A stretch of DNA of 64,000 nt. Source: Incurvaria masculella. Its lineage: Eukaryota > Arthropoda > Insecta > Lepidoptera > Incurvariidae. The stretch spans positions 14,561,001 to 14,625,000 of the forward strand of contig OX335658.1 in NCBI GenBank assembly GCA_946894095.1, written 5' to 3'. Below the pieces are notes generated by a model. That model was not told the DNA's origin. It made no database searches and saw only the letters and a list, made by a program, of their open reading frames with translations. Each line of letters opens with the position of its first letter. Positions within the stretch are counted from its first letter, which is position 1. Of the stretch, positions 52,322-62,587 are shown piece after piece. The position numbers and the translations under genes are program-made.

Positions 52322-52356
52322 TGTACACTTTTTGTTCGAGTGACTAACCCCTCGGC
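52322..52356. repeat. Right terminus of AATCT composite
   Basis: 'ggaatctggtgtacac', 'gttcgagtgactaa', 'cccctcgg': the last two are inverted relative to the left end 'ccgaggggtcactcactcgg' at 50467. This suggests the 1.9-kb region 50467-52356 is one element with short imperfect inverted ends, or that the unit is a LINE 3' region. Confidence 0.5.
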
Positions 52357-52359
52357 TAC

Positions 52360-52893
52360 ACCGCCAGGGCAGTCCCAACATGCAAAGAAGCGCATTGTTG
52401 TATTGCACCCGCAGCGAGTTATAAACCCTCTGCGTATAGCGAGACCACAACTGGTTAGTGTAAAACGCCTGGCAGTAAGCACGGAACAAAGTCAATTTGA
52501 CTTCCACAGAGCAGTACGAGAAGCGCCTAGCCAACATGTTGCTCTTCATTGCTAGCACTCTGCGTTGCCTTTCCAGGTCATCGTCGTCATTCAGTTTGTC
52601 CGTCAGGATGTGCCCTAGGTACTTAAACCTTGACACGATTCTCAAAGGAGAGCCGCACAAGGTTGTAACGGGAACAAACTCTGGTCCCTTTCCTCGTGTG
52701 AACACCATCACCTCTGTCTTTTTCACATTGTATGTCAATCCGTGTTCAAATGCGTACCGCTCACATATACTCAACAGCTTCCTGAGCCCTTTTACCTTTC
52801 ACAGCAACGCCATATCATCAGCGTAGCTAATGTTATTGTTGCAAATGTCACCTAGATAGCATCCGACTCTGGCATTGCTGAGTGTGTATCACC
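52360..52893 (-). pseudogene. Non-LTR reverse-transcriptase pseudogene with YADD motif
   Basis: On the minus strand from about 52893: LSNARVGCYLGD, then NNISYADDMALL, the RT catalytic box with its YADD aspartates, directly followed by a stop, then KVKGLRKLLSICERYAFEHG and LTYNVKKTEVMVFTRGKG, FKYLGHILTDKLNDDDDLER, RRVLAMKSNMLARRFSYCS, EVKLTLFRAYCQAFYTNQLW, RYTQRVYNSLRVQYNNALL and MLGLPWRCS. This is the palm-to-thumb part of an insect LINE RT. The first two-thirds (endonuclease, RT fingers) and the C-terminus are missing; one stop interrupts it. The 155-codon ORF after the stop is otherwise open, so the copy is not very old. Confidence 0.88.
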
Positions 52894-53555
52894 ATCTTGT
52901 AGGGAAAGCTATAGTAATAATAACAAATTTATTATTAGCTGAAGATGGAATATCATTGTGTATACCTTACAAAAAAGCATCTAGGAGGCTTACGTCGGAA
53001 CCAAAAAAATTGCAACGCCCGTTTACAATGTTTATGGCTTCAAATTTCTTGCAAGGATTTACACATCTATTCAATCAATGACCTAAGTTGTCATCTCAAC
53101 CTCAGTCGAGTGGAATCACGCGATCTAAGTATTTTTTATACCAAAACGAACAGAGACCCTTACGTGTGCATCTTAATCCATTGCGCGCAACTTTAAATCA
53201 ACGTAATTTATTAAATGACACCTGCAAGGTGTGATTTAAAAGCTCATGGATTTCATTTCTAAGAAACCATAGAAGAGATGCATGTTTCAATGGGCTGTCG
53301 GCCGTTTTGAGTTTCTTGGAACAGCATTTATAAACATTCGCAGTTAGGAAGCCAGCTACACTCAATAATAAGGAAAATCCTCGCCTGTTGAAATAACTGC
53401 TTCAGTAGTATGGTATGATGGAAATATCTAAAATGTACCAAACATTGAAAAGGGTGAAACCGATGCACAATTTTCATTGCTACACGGGTCAGATTTACGT
53501 GACCATTTAGTTAGTAAGGAACAGGAATCTGGACCACGGCTAGTCTTCAGAAAGA
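52894..53555. other. No gene recognised
   Basis: AT-rich; ORFs 52875-53081 and 52945-53196 are unrecognised. Confidence 0.4.
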
Positions 53556-53825
53556 CTCCTTTTAATATCATTAGCCATTACGCTAAAAAGTGGAGTGAGT
53601 TGGGTGCTAAAAAACGTCTTAAAAAATATGTTATCGACTAATAGGAGTAATATTCTTTCAGACAATTTATGAAAGGACCTCCTCTGAGGATCGTACCGAT
53701 GAGGAAAATAATTATTTAAATAGGTTAAACATTTTCGTTGATATCGCGTAACATACACACAAATAAAACATACAGACGAATTGAGGACCTACTCCTTTTT
53801 TGATTTCGGTTAAAAATAACTCATA
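53556..53825 (-). repeat. 'gaggaggt...caattcgtctgtatg' family, inverted copy
   Basis: On the minus strand: 'aaccgaaatcaaaaaaggag', 'tcctcaattcgtctgtatg', 'gatatcaacgaaaatg', 'attattttcctcatc', 'gaaagaatattactcctatt'. The same order appears in direct orientation at 53931-54100. Confidence 0.7.
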
Positions 53826-53930
53826 TTTGTATGATTTTTAAGTTTTACGGCCAAATTTAAATTGGATAGTTCGTAGAAATTCATTTTTCTCTAATGAAAA
53901 ACGTAAACGCTAAAGCAGCAGCCTGTTTTT

Positions 53931-54105
53931 AAACTGACTTTACAAAGGGAGGAGGTTCTAAATTCGTTTGTTTGTATGTTACTCGATATCTCCGCAAATT
54001 TTCAACAGATTTGAATAATTATTTTTCTCATCTGCAGCGTATATCTAAATTTTATGAAAGAATATTACTCCTCTCAGTGCTCGAAGTAGTTGAAATGATT
54101 TTTAA
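53931..54105 (+). repeat. 'gaggaggt' family, direct copy
   Basis: 'aactgactttacaaagggag', 'taaattcgtttgtttgtatg', 'ctcgatatctccgcaaattt', 'aataattatttttctcatc', 'gaaagaatattactcctctc'. Forms an inverted pair with the preceding copy, ~105 bp apart. Confidence 0.7.
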
Positions 54106-55110
54106 AGCGGTTTTTTTAATCCCACATTGTACCGTAAAGGCTCTCCGATCTTTAATAATGGCGGCGTATTTCCTCTCCATTTCTCAGTACTTACGAGTGC
54201 CATGGAATCTCTTGGGTGCGCGGGTCCACGGGTCCGTAGGTCCGTGACATCCCATCGATCACGTCCGTTCGGCCTTGACGCTGCCGCTCTACTACAACTA
54301 CAACGGAATAAACAATAAAGGGCTCACGATTCGCCCAGAAAAGACGCGCATGCATGTGTGTGTTAGGTAGACCGTATTTCCTACATACAGCTCTGAGGGG
54401 TTGCCATGGTAAAATACCCTACGTATTTATACGTATAATACCCTACCCATACATATTTTTATGAACTGGACCTGTCTTATGTTGTTCGGATACATTGAAC
54501 GAAGATGGCAACCCGTCGCAACAGCGTACCCGAAACCACGTCGCAAGTCGATCAACACCCTTCCTTTCGCAATTCCTTTTCTGTAGCTACTTCTTTCTGT
54601 GCCTTGAGAGGGTCATCACTGCGACCTACTCGCTCGATCATGACTTGCTCTGTGAATAGGGCTGGCGATCGCTCACGTTGTTGATTCTATCAAGAGCTAT
54701 CAAGAGATACTATATTAGCGCGATACGCGCCATCCGATCCGCATAGAGACGGCGGCGGCGCGGGACACAAGAGGGGGCGTTCAGCTACATACAACCAGAT
54801 TAGCTGTTTTTCTCATTTATTTTATTATTTATTTATTCATTTACTTATTTAGTTGTTTTTACCATATTGGTTCTGTAGGCAGACATGATACTATTTTGAA
54901 TTATTTATTTACTCTTTAATACATTATATGAATGTAAAGGGCGAGCTTATCGTTTAATGGCGAAATCTTACAACTGACCACCCAAAATAGTGTACAGAGC
55001 AATGAAAATAAACATTGATGAAGAATAATGTTAAAACCGACCAATAAAACACTAAGGGCCGATTTTTCAATCCTCAGATAGTACTTATTATTATAGTATT
55101 TTTTTTATGT
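54106..55110. other. No gene recognised
   Basis: Mixed; GC-rich bits at 54200-54260 and 54730-54780. ORFs 53972-54247 and 54127-54318 are unrecognised. Confidence 0.35.
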
Positions 55111-55460
55111 GACTGGACATGGATGGCTAATACCACAAGTTCTGTCATGGTATTAGCCCAACACACCACATGGGAACTAGGTGCCATGCCAGGACCTTCC
55201 TTATATTGCACGGCTACATTGAACTGGATGTAAAACACGGACAATTTTCATTGCCGTGCGATGGTACCAACCCGGGCGGGATAAACCCTACCACCTAGTA
55301 AGTAAGGAAGGGCACCTACAGCTTAACGTGGAATCCGAACCACGGCCAGCCTCTCTCAACGGTCGAATGGTCACCCATCCAAGACCAGACCAGACCCAGC
55401 GTTGCTTAACTTCGGAGAGCGATCGCCGAAGTGTCGCGCCACTGGGCCACTGAGGCTGAC
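55111..55460 (-). repeat. SINE with 5S rRNA-derived head
   Basis: Read on the minus strand, the head is 'agtggcccagtggcg', then 55430-55369: 'tccgaagttaagcaacgctg', 'gtcttggatgggtgacc', which is the internal promoter region of 5S rRNA (family consensus 'CCGAAGTTAAGCAACGTCGG...CTTGGATGGGTGACC'). The body and tail ('gattccacgttaagctgtag', 'cccgggttggtaccatcgc'-like, 'ggcatggcacctagttccc', 'gccatccatgtccag') are those of the tRNA-headed SINE at 31894. About 350 bp. Confidence 0.8.
55369..55430 (-). repeat. 5S rRNA-derived segment
   Basis: Covers the 5S rRNA A-box/intermediate element/C-box region, with a few substitutions and a small duplication ('ggtctggtc'). It is not a functional 5S gene because both ends of 5S are missing. 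Confidence 0.85.
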
Positions 55461-55795
55461 AAAGTATTTATATTTATGTAGTATTTATATAGTACTTATT
55501 TCGGGACACCTGCATACACCTTGACCCACCTTTTAATCCTATTTATTTTATATTGAATTGTATCTTATTATTTGTTTTTTATATGTCATTTGAATTGTGA
55601 TGAAATCATTCATTCATTCATATCCACATCTGTTACCAACATTTCTTCATCAAGGCCTATGGCTGGTGTCGGTGCGGAGGTGCTTTGCGAAGGGCGCAGC
55701 CCATACGATTGCTAAAGTCAATGCGTTGGATAGCGGCATATCTGTTGCAGTACTAATGGTACTAACGACAAAGCATCGCACTTCTGGCGCGTTTT
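55461..55795. other. No gene recognised
   Basis: AT-rich; leads into a GC-rich patch. Confidence 0.4.
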
Positions 55796-55799
55796 ATGT

Positions 55800-56040
55800 T
55801 CTGAGGTCGCGGCGTTGTCGGCGGGGAGGCGCCCGCGTCGGCATTGACCTACTGCTCGACTCCTTCCGCGGCGCCGCCGCCATCGCCCCTCCTCCCCCCC
55901 CCCCCACCGCCGCTTCTCCCCCCCCCCCCCCCCCCCTTGGCACCATTGAACGCATCACGGTAGAGAAGGCTGGCCGGTCGCGCGGCGTGGACCGAACGTG
56001 TCACGAACCGTGTGGAGGCGGCGACACGGCGCGACATTAT
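55800..56040. other. CpG-rich patch with C homopolymers
   Basis: Two C runs (about 55889-55900 and 55919-55937) separated by 'accgccgcttct', with 'cttccgcggcgccgccgcc'. The ORF 55597-56055 through it is low-complexity (proline and arginine rich). May be promoter-like or unstable filler. Confidence 0.35.
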
Positions 56041-56046
56041 TTGTCC

Positions 56047-56252
56047 ACTAGCTGAGGACCCGGCTCCGCTGGGGTCAATGTCGTTTTGGACATGACGAAC
56101 TTTCTTTCCCTATTTCACCCCCTACGAGGTTAATTTTGACCACAAACGGTAGCCTATGTCCTTCTCCATGGTCCTGACTATATCTATTACGGAAATTCAT
56201 CAGAACAGTCGGACAGAGTTGCTTTCGCATTTATAATATTAGTATGTATAAT
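56047..56252 (+). repeat. RTE-derived short repeat, complete
   Basis: Start 'ccactagctgaggacccggc', middle 'aatgtcgttttggac' and 'gtagcctatgtccttctcc', end 'acagagttgctttcgcattt' and 'ataatattagtatgtata'. This is the standard ~200-bp insect RTE-type SINE-like repeat. Confidence 0.65.
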
Positions 56253-56532
56253 ATAATACAATTAAGGGTGCTTTGTGGGGATCGTCACTTACAATAATAC
56301 ATGCGGTCCCCACTGCGATTCTCCCTGAGCATGTCGTAACAGGCGACTGAGGGTTTTGGCGTTCGTACTTTCGAATTATACTTTAAACTGTAGGTACCCC
56401 TCCTTACTTTTTAGGCAGTTGGATTAATATGTAATTTTTCGTTAGCGCCGAATTCGGAAACTCATGGAAATATCCCATTTCTCTCCCCTCTCCCTACACT
56501 CATTATGTGTGATTACCGAAATACCAAGGTCA
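56253..56532. other. No gene recognised
   Basis: Short spacer; nothing noticed. Confidence 0.4.
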
Positions 56533-56776
56533 GGGGGTCCATTCAGAGTAAGAGTGAGTTCTAATTCGCAACTAAATATCAACTCACTTTTTTAAATAGT
56601 TAATATTTCCACACTTCTAGAAGATCATTACAGTTAGGTAAAAATCTGGTCTGTCCCGTAAATACGTTGGAAGCATAAATAACGGTTCCGTTATTTAAAT
56701 AATAATATATTTCCCAGCTATTTTTAGGTTAACTCACTCCCGAACTCGAACTCACTCTTGCTCTGAATGGACCCCC
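56533..56776. mobile_element. MITE with 'gggggtccattcag' TIRs, copy 2 (inverted)
   Basis: Left 'gggggtccattcagagtaag', right 'cttgctctgaatggaccccc'. Interior is the reverse complement of 46535-46782, including 'aaataacggttccgttattt'. Confidence 0.88.
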
Positions 56777-57797
56777 AGGTCGAAAGGGAATTCCTCTCCT
56801 GAGAATAATCCTGATTTATCAACTCTGAATTCCCTGAATTGGCCTACTGAGCCCGCGTTAGGAGGACAGCCTATTCGCCCGTGGTGGCGACTTGTCCGAG
56901 CGATTTCGTAATGAGCGAAGGGAAGCTTACACCGCATTTAAGGGACCCCTGCTACAATTAATTTCAATTAGACCGCCGTTGTTCCAGACTCCCGAATGTA
57001 ATTTCCTCTAGGAGTCGTCAGGATGTCTCGTAATTGGGGGCGCCTTCTGACCAATATTAGCACCTGCAATTACGCGAGCCAGCCGCGGTTCTGTTGGGCG
57101 CCATTAGTGAGCCGTGTCAGAGGTTATGTCGACAATCATTGACGGCAGGTCTTCGAAGTGATAGATTGTCTTTGTGACGCCCTTGTCGTAGATGAATGGC
57201 GCGAGCTATTTGTGGGTTTAAGTAAATGGGATCTCCAGTTATTTCGTGCTATACTGGAAAGATAAATCACTCCCAAGTTCCTTTTACTCTAACGTCGATA
57301 TCAATGTTAATGAAAGATACTGTATCGAAATGAGCATACGTCCCCTTATATACTTTTTCTATTATGTACAGGCGTGCTTATTTAGGCACAAACGCTAAAA
57401 TTCGAAGCATCATATCACGTCTCAAAACGAAGAAATCCGTTAGTTTTCGTAGGTTTGTTATGCGTACATAATTGTCTGTTTATTGTTTTGTTTGTTTTGT
57501 AAAATTTAAGACTATTTAACTTGAGGTGTGTAAAAACTTTTATAATGTTTATTGTTAGAGCTAAAACGGAAATGTATGCATGCGGGGAAATTGAATTGTA
57601 ATGACACGTCGGAGTTGAATAGATGGAGCGGACGTATGTATGAAAGACATTTTTTATTACAAATTTTGATTTGGTTAAAAATGTAGATGTTATTAAGCAC
57701 AAGCTTAGAATGCCCCAGACCAACGAGCAAATAACCTAGCTCTTTTTTTCTCGACATACAATTTACTTTGCTTTAATGATATCTTGTGTTGTTTCAG
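56777..57797. other. No gene recognised
   Basis: 56790-57180 has moderate GC and no repeat; 57350-57780 is AT-rich with minus-strand ORFs lacking motifs. Confidence 0.35.
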
Positions 57798-57833
57798 GTA
57801 TGTAAAGGAATGAAATGGGGAGGCTACACTGTC
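57798..57833 (+). CDS. Candidate 36-bp microexon
   Basis: A strong acceptor 'cttgtgttgtttcag' precedes 36 bp (VCKGMKWGGYTV in one frame, phase 0) followed by GTC|GTAAGT, a consensus donor. Both sites are good by eye and the piece is a multiple of three. The peptide is not recognised and no neighbouring exons were identified, so it may be a chance pairing of splice-like sites. Confidence 0.25.
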
Positions 57834-58300
57834 GTAAGTAATTATCGAGTATTTTGTCCTGGTATTAAATTGTATTACGATGGTTATTGTGTTAATACAA
57901 CATTGAATTAACTGATTATAATATATTATAATATATTTCTGATATAAAATATTTCCGAATTCTCGGCGCCTATATTTGTCATCCTTTAAAGGTGGTTTGC
58001 ACAAATTTGACTGGAAGTGAGAAAATTGTTCCCGTCCGGGCGGTCTGGAAGAACTTGCGACGGCCAGGGGGTAAAATAGTTTTTCTCGACGTAAAAATGC
58101 CTGAATTCTTGATTCTACGAGTTAACTAGCCGATTGTCTCTTTTCAACTTTGTACGTCTGTAGAGGAAACGAAAGAAGTATGCTGTATTTCTACCGTATA
58201 GCGGTCCATCATGTCTGCCCACTAGTCGTGGGACGAGAAATGAGAAATGGGTTTGTAAACTGTTACTAGTGTAAAAACGAAGTATTCATTTTACGCCGAG
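57834..58300. other. No gene recognised
   Basis: AT-rich, then mixed. No element noticed. Confidence 0.4.
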
Positions 58301-58309
58301 CAGTATGGC

Positions 58310-58620
58310 CGCTACAAATTTCTTGTAGCGCACCGCACGCGGCGCGCCAACGAAAGCACGTAGGTTGCGAGACGTCTAGACGCAACGACCCGCCAGCCGC
58401 GACTGTCTCGCTCGCGCAATGTAGCTTTAACCGGCTCGAAGCCGGCGACTCTCGTAACTGGGGTTACGAGAAATGTTAGTAATATTAATAATTACTTCGT
58501 TGCGGCTTGTAGCCGGCGACTCTCGCAACTGGGGTTACCGCCGAAACTGTAATGCACGCGCGCAGTGCGCACTGTAATCGAAGCGGGGCTACATCGTTAA
58601 CGACCGCCGTCGTGGTTTGC
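58310..58620. other. GC-rich patch with direct repeat 'gccggcgactctcg'
   Basis: 'ccggctcgaagccggcgact' with 'ctcgtaactggggttac' at 58431-58470 recurs as 'cggcttgtagccggcgactc' with 'tcgcaactggggttacc' at 58503-58540. CpG-rich flanks ('gcgcaccgcacgcggcgcgc') suggest a promoter-like patch. Confidence 0.45.
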
Positions 58621-59506
58621 TTACAGAAAAAGTCCAACGATTGGTATTTCTAAATGCTAATAGGCATATAAAATAAATGATAATTATGTTTATTTATCAT
58701 TTGTGTTATATTATTTCTGGGGATTATTTTTTCGAGGATAAAAAGTTTTGTCTGACTTCTTCATTGTTTGCGATAACTGCATAGTAACAAAACCTCTTTC
58801 TTGATTTAGATTTTTGTTGAGAATACAGGTCACTGCACTCGAGATTCAGAATTCATGTGAGGTAATCGAACCGTGCTAGATGTCATTATACCCATTATAC
58901 CAAAAAAAAAAGGAGAAAAAGGGAGAGGGACTTTTCTTTCATTTCTTTTTGAAACCGTTTCCGCTAACGGCTATCGGCATCAGCAATAACGGTTACTAAC
59001 GTTTTGGAAGACCAGTGGAAACGCCCACGACTACTGCCCACCCCTCCTGGGAAGTGGCTTAATAGCAGTAATAGTGTGTACTGAAGTATTGGAACGTGCG
59101 TATCCAACGTCCTTTCGAAATATGAATATGTAAATTTTAATTATAACTTTCACAATTACTCGACCCTTGCAAAGCTCGGAGTTGACGTAACTTCCCAAGT
59201 TTATTCTCAGGTATTCATCCCTCGAATAGGTTAATCCTTTTTTTCATAATAATATTTTTCTACCGAGTCACGAAAAGCAGCCGGCAGATTGAGTGATTGA
59301 CTGGCCCGGCGCTGACTTGCCGAACTACATTTCGCCACTCTAAAGGTACAACCGAAGTTGAGTAGCCAGTCGATTAGCTCGTGAAAGATGAAGGGAAGAC
59401 CCTTGGCGGACGGACCTGTAAATATTAGAGTGGCCCTCTTACATATTTAATGTTCTGTACCTTTGTTCACTTGTAGGCCTCGGCGTCTCGATTAGATATT
59501 TATCTA
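58621..59506. other. No gene recognised
   Basis: Mixed AT-rich DNA without shared repeats or convincing ORFs. Confidence 0.4.
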
Positions 59507-59560
59507 TTACTAGCTGAGGTTCCCGCCTTAGCTCGGGTAATGTTTTTGAAAAAAAGTAAA
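59507..59560 (+). repeat. RTE-derived repeat, left-end fragment
   Basis: 'tactagctgaggttcccgcc', 'ttagctcgggtaatg' match the start of 56047-56252; the rest diverges. Confidence 0.5.
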
Positions 59561-60557
59561 ATGCATCCTCGGCTTTCGATCCACCGTGTCGCATCGCCCC
59601 CGCGCGATTATTTCGTTTTTGGTTAACGTTCTTTCTGATTTCGCATTTAAATAGTCTCTTCTATCTTGTTTACATTTGTCAACAATGGGCCTAACGAATG
59701 TAAAAATATTGTTTCAAATCAGAATGATAGTTCCAGAGATTAGCGCGTTCAAACAAAAAACCAAACAAACTCTTCAGCCATTTATTATATTTGCTAGTGC
59801 CCCCGAGTTAATGTCATAGAAAAGTATGCTGTGATAGTACCGCATGGCGCTCTGTCATCTCATGTTTAAACATACATTATTACGAGATTTTGCAACAAAG
59901 TGTGTCTATGAGTTTAACCGTTGCTGTACGGACGTTTACGTTCCTATAGTCTGGAAAGAGACAGAATTCCTAAATCACTTTTACTACGTCGATATGACAG
60001 AATATCATCCCGAATTCGTCTCTATTTCCGGTGTATAGGTTTCAAAATAAACGTCCGGACATAAAGCGAAAACACCGTTAGTTTATATTTTTTAATTTTA
60101 TTTATTTCAACTTGTTGGTAGTCAAACTACACTAAGTTACGTCACAAACTGATAGATTCGCGGATTCGATCAACTCAGTAAAGAAGAACCCGCAAAGAAA
60201 CTTCACTTCGCCGACCAGTCATCCTGACTGTTTTATTTCCATACTATAGGGTCAGTTCCATCGAGGCAAAAGTAAGGAGATTTCGACTCATTCGACGGAG
60301 ATGTAGGCCGCTCTGCCCTCGCAGTGCTAGAGGGGTTGGGTGAGGGGGGGGGGGCGTCTACAAAGGGTAGTGCGCGTGGGAAATAGAGCGGAAGCGGACG
60401 GGGTTGTAGGGACGGGGGGAAAGCACGGATAGTATTCGTTGCCGCTTCGGTCATCTTTCAATCAATGCTCCGCTATGCTTTGCGGACCGGCTTGCGGAAA
60501 CAGGACGCAAAGCGTAAAATACAGCCTATTTAAAAAAAAAATGTTGAGTTATTCATT
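59561..60557. other. No gene recognised
   Basis: ORF 59844-60038 is unrecognised. A G run (60345-60354) and GC-rich stretch lie at 60290-60420. Confidence 0.35.
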
Positions 60558-60906
60558 AAGGCCCTGGTACTAGCCAAATCGCAAAGTTAGACGAGGCACC
60601 CCAAGTTAACTACTAAGGGCCGAGTGCACGAAAGGACAAAAAATCAAAATCAGCGTCAACGTACGATTGAACACGTCACTTTGTATGCACAGTATGGAAG
60701 GAACTCTATGCGGTTCACTAAAAGTGACGTGTTTGAACATTGATTAATTCGGCCGTCTCTTCGTGCAACCAGGGCTATGTCTGACGATTAAAAGTGTCAT
60801 TCTTACGATATATGATTCCTTGTCTAGGAATCACCCTATTTTCGTTAATGTATGTTTCCTTTTTCTGTACGAAACCAGTGTCCGTTTTCGAACTTTTTTG
60901 ACTAAG
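60558..60906 (+). mobile_element. Interspersed repeat family R1, copy with nested MITE
   Basis: Reverse complement of 1-206: 'aaggccctggtactagcc', 'gttagacgaggcaccccaag', then interrupted at 60616, resuming at about 60776 with 'tgtctgacgattaaaagtgt', 'acgatatatgattccttgtc', 'cgaacttttttgactaa'. Confidence 0.8.
60616..60775. mobile_element. MITE nested in R1 (same family as 26699-26857)
   Basis: Ends 'agggccgagtgcacgaaagg' and 'ctcttcgtgcaaccagggc'. Interior 'cagtatggaaggaactctat' and 'aaagtgacgtgtttgaaca' as in 26699-26857. Confidence 0.85.
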
Positions 60907-61705
60907 TAGAAATCTAAAACCAAATGGAATTATTTGTTTATGCATATATGCTATTTTGCTTATATCTAGAAATCATATTACTTTCAGATTTGAATTTTGA
61001 ATTTTGAATTTGAATTTGGCGTAAGCGCCAATTTAAGTGACAACTGGGACTACGGGCTCTGATCGAACAGTCCCGCTGCAATAGGATTGCGTGATGTCAT
61101 AGCAACATAAGACAAACCTCTATTCACAGTTAATAGTACAGGTAAGACTTGACAGTGTTAACAATACCGACGGACGCGAGGATGGTGATACTCGTAGTTA
61201 ATCTAGTACACGATAATTTCGAGAATAGGTTAGTAGATAACAATCCACAGTCATACAACGGTAGCAGGAGCGTACACGGTCGCGGTCGGGGTCCCCTTCG
61301 GTGCAGCGATCTGGGGAAGCCGAACTCATAGCCACAGTGGGAAGATAACACAAGTAGGCCTAAAATAATCCTATCCGATAGCTGCATAATGCTATCCCTC
61401 CGTCCCCATTCCACTGGCAAGTATGCAACCACAAACCGACCACATACTGCCTATATTCCTCCTTTAAGAACCAACGGATTCTGTAGATTTTATGGTTGGC
61501 AAACTTTCTCTCTGCCGAGTTATTTTCCTCAAAGTACAACTAACAAAGATTTCCAATATGTTCGAAAGCCCAGGGGTGTGGTCGGGCACGTCTTCGGTTA
61601 GGGCCTGGTGGACGCCATTTGTCACGCTTAAAATGAAAAAGTGTTATATATAAGGTTATATATTAACTGAAACCATTTAATAATATACATACATAATAGA
61701 AAGGT
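60907..61705. other. No gene recognised; LINE-tail-like word near start
   Basis: 'tttgaattttgaattttgaa' at 60990-61018 resembles a LINE hexamer tail, followed by 'ggcgtaagcgccaattt'. ORFs 61130-61432 (minus) and 61389-61601 (plus) have no known domain. Confidence 0.35.
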
Positions 61706-61790
61706 CCTGCCATGGAACCTGGTTCCCATGTGGTACGCGTTAGGCTAAGATCATGACAGTTGGTGTTAGCTATCCATGTCCAGTTACGAG
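61706..61790 (+). repeat. SINE tail fragment
   Basis: 'tcctgccatggaacctggtt', 'cccatgtggtacg', 'taagatcatgacagttggtg', 'tagctatccatgtccagtta': the tail of the SINE family, as at the end of 55111-55460. Confidence 0.65.
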
Positions 61791-62587
61791 TGCTTAAAAA
61801 AAATGTTTGAAAAAGTATTTTTAATGTAGTGACTATTTTCGCTGGTTTTTATAGATATTTTTTATGATTAAAATGTTTCGCATTTTTTTTTGACATTTCC
61901 TTTCATATTTTTAAGCAGTTGAAAAGACATGAAAGACAAAAAATATTATATTTTACCATTAAAAATAAAAAAAATCGCAGTAGTTACTGAAATATGTGTA
62001 GTATGACACAATATGCGGAATAATTATATCAAAAATCAAAATCAAAATATATTTATTCTTTACCAAAAAAGCTTAGCCTAATATTACATAATTCATATTT
62101 TTTATTTCTTTTAATAACTAGGCTGCTATACACAGTAGTAATCCTGCTTCTCATGCTAGGATTCGCTGTGTTATGAGAAGCAGGGTCTTTCATCGAGCTG
62201 CTTATATCTACAAGAGCTTATATCTACAAGATCCCCAAAGGATATTACGGTTCTTTTTGCGATTTAGGAGAAATCATCATTTTTCATGTCATCTCCATAC
62301 AAATTTTTCGTTTAAAAAATATAAGTCGCCCGTATTCAAGACCAATTATCTCACATGACATATGAGTATAGTACCATCAAGCAGAAGTCATTTCAAGCAA
62401 AAAAATTATATTCTGGCGGACTCGAATCCTATGTCTATGAAAGCCGATTTTCAGCCCACTGTGGTCCTTCAGCTCTAAGAAAGAAAAAATCAGTTCTAAG
62501 CTAGAACATTACTAATAACCGACCCACTGCTCTCGTCTTTCTACTGTGCCGTAACTAAACGGGATCGATGGCTCGAGTCGCGACCGA
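61791..62587. other. No gene; LINE-tail-like sequence and a hairpin
   Basis: 62034-62085 ('atcaaaatcaaaatatattt', 'attctttaccaaaaaagctt') resembles the reversed 3' end of a LINE. 62142-62185 holds inverted words 'cctgcttctcat' and 'atgagaagcagg'. Otherwise AT-rich. Confidence 0.4.

Noticed and set aside
55369..55430. 5S rRNA gene
   Set aside because: Only the internal promoter region is present, with substitutions, embedded in a SINE.
55597..56055. A 152-codon + strand ORF
   Set aside because: Contains two proline homopolymer stretches from C runs and no recognisable domain; likely GC artefact.
61130..61432. A 100-codon minus-strand ORF with hydrophobic stretches
   Set aside because: No family resemblance, and splice or promoter signals are absent; considered chance.
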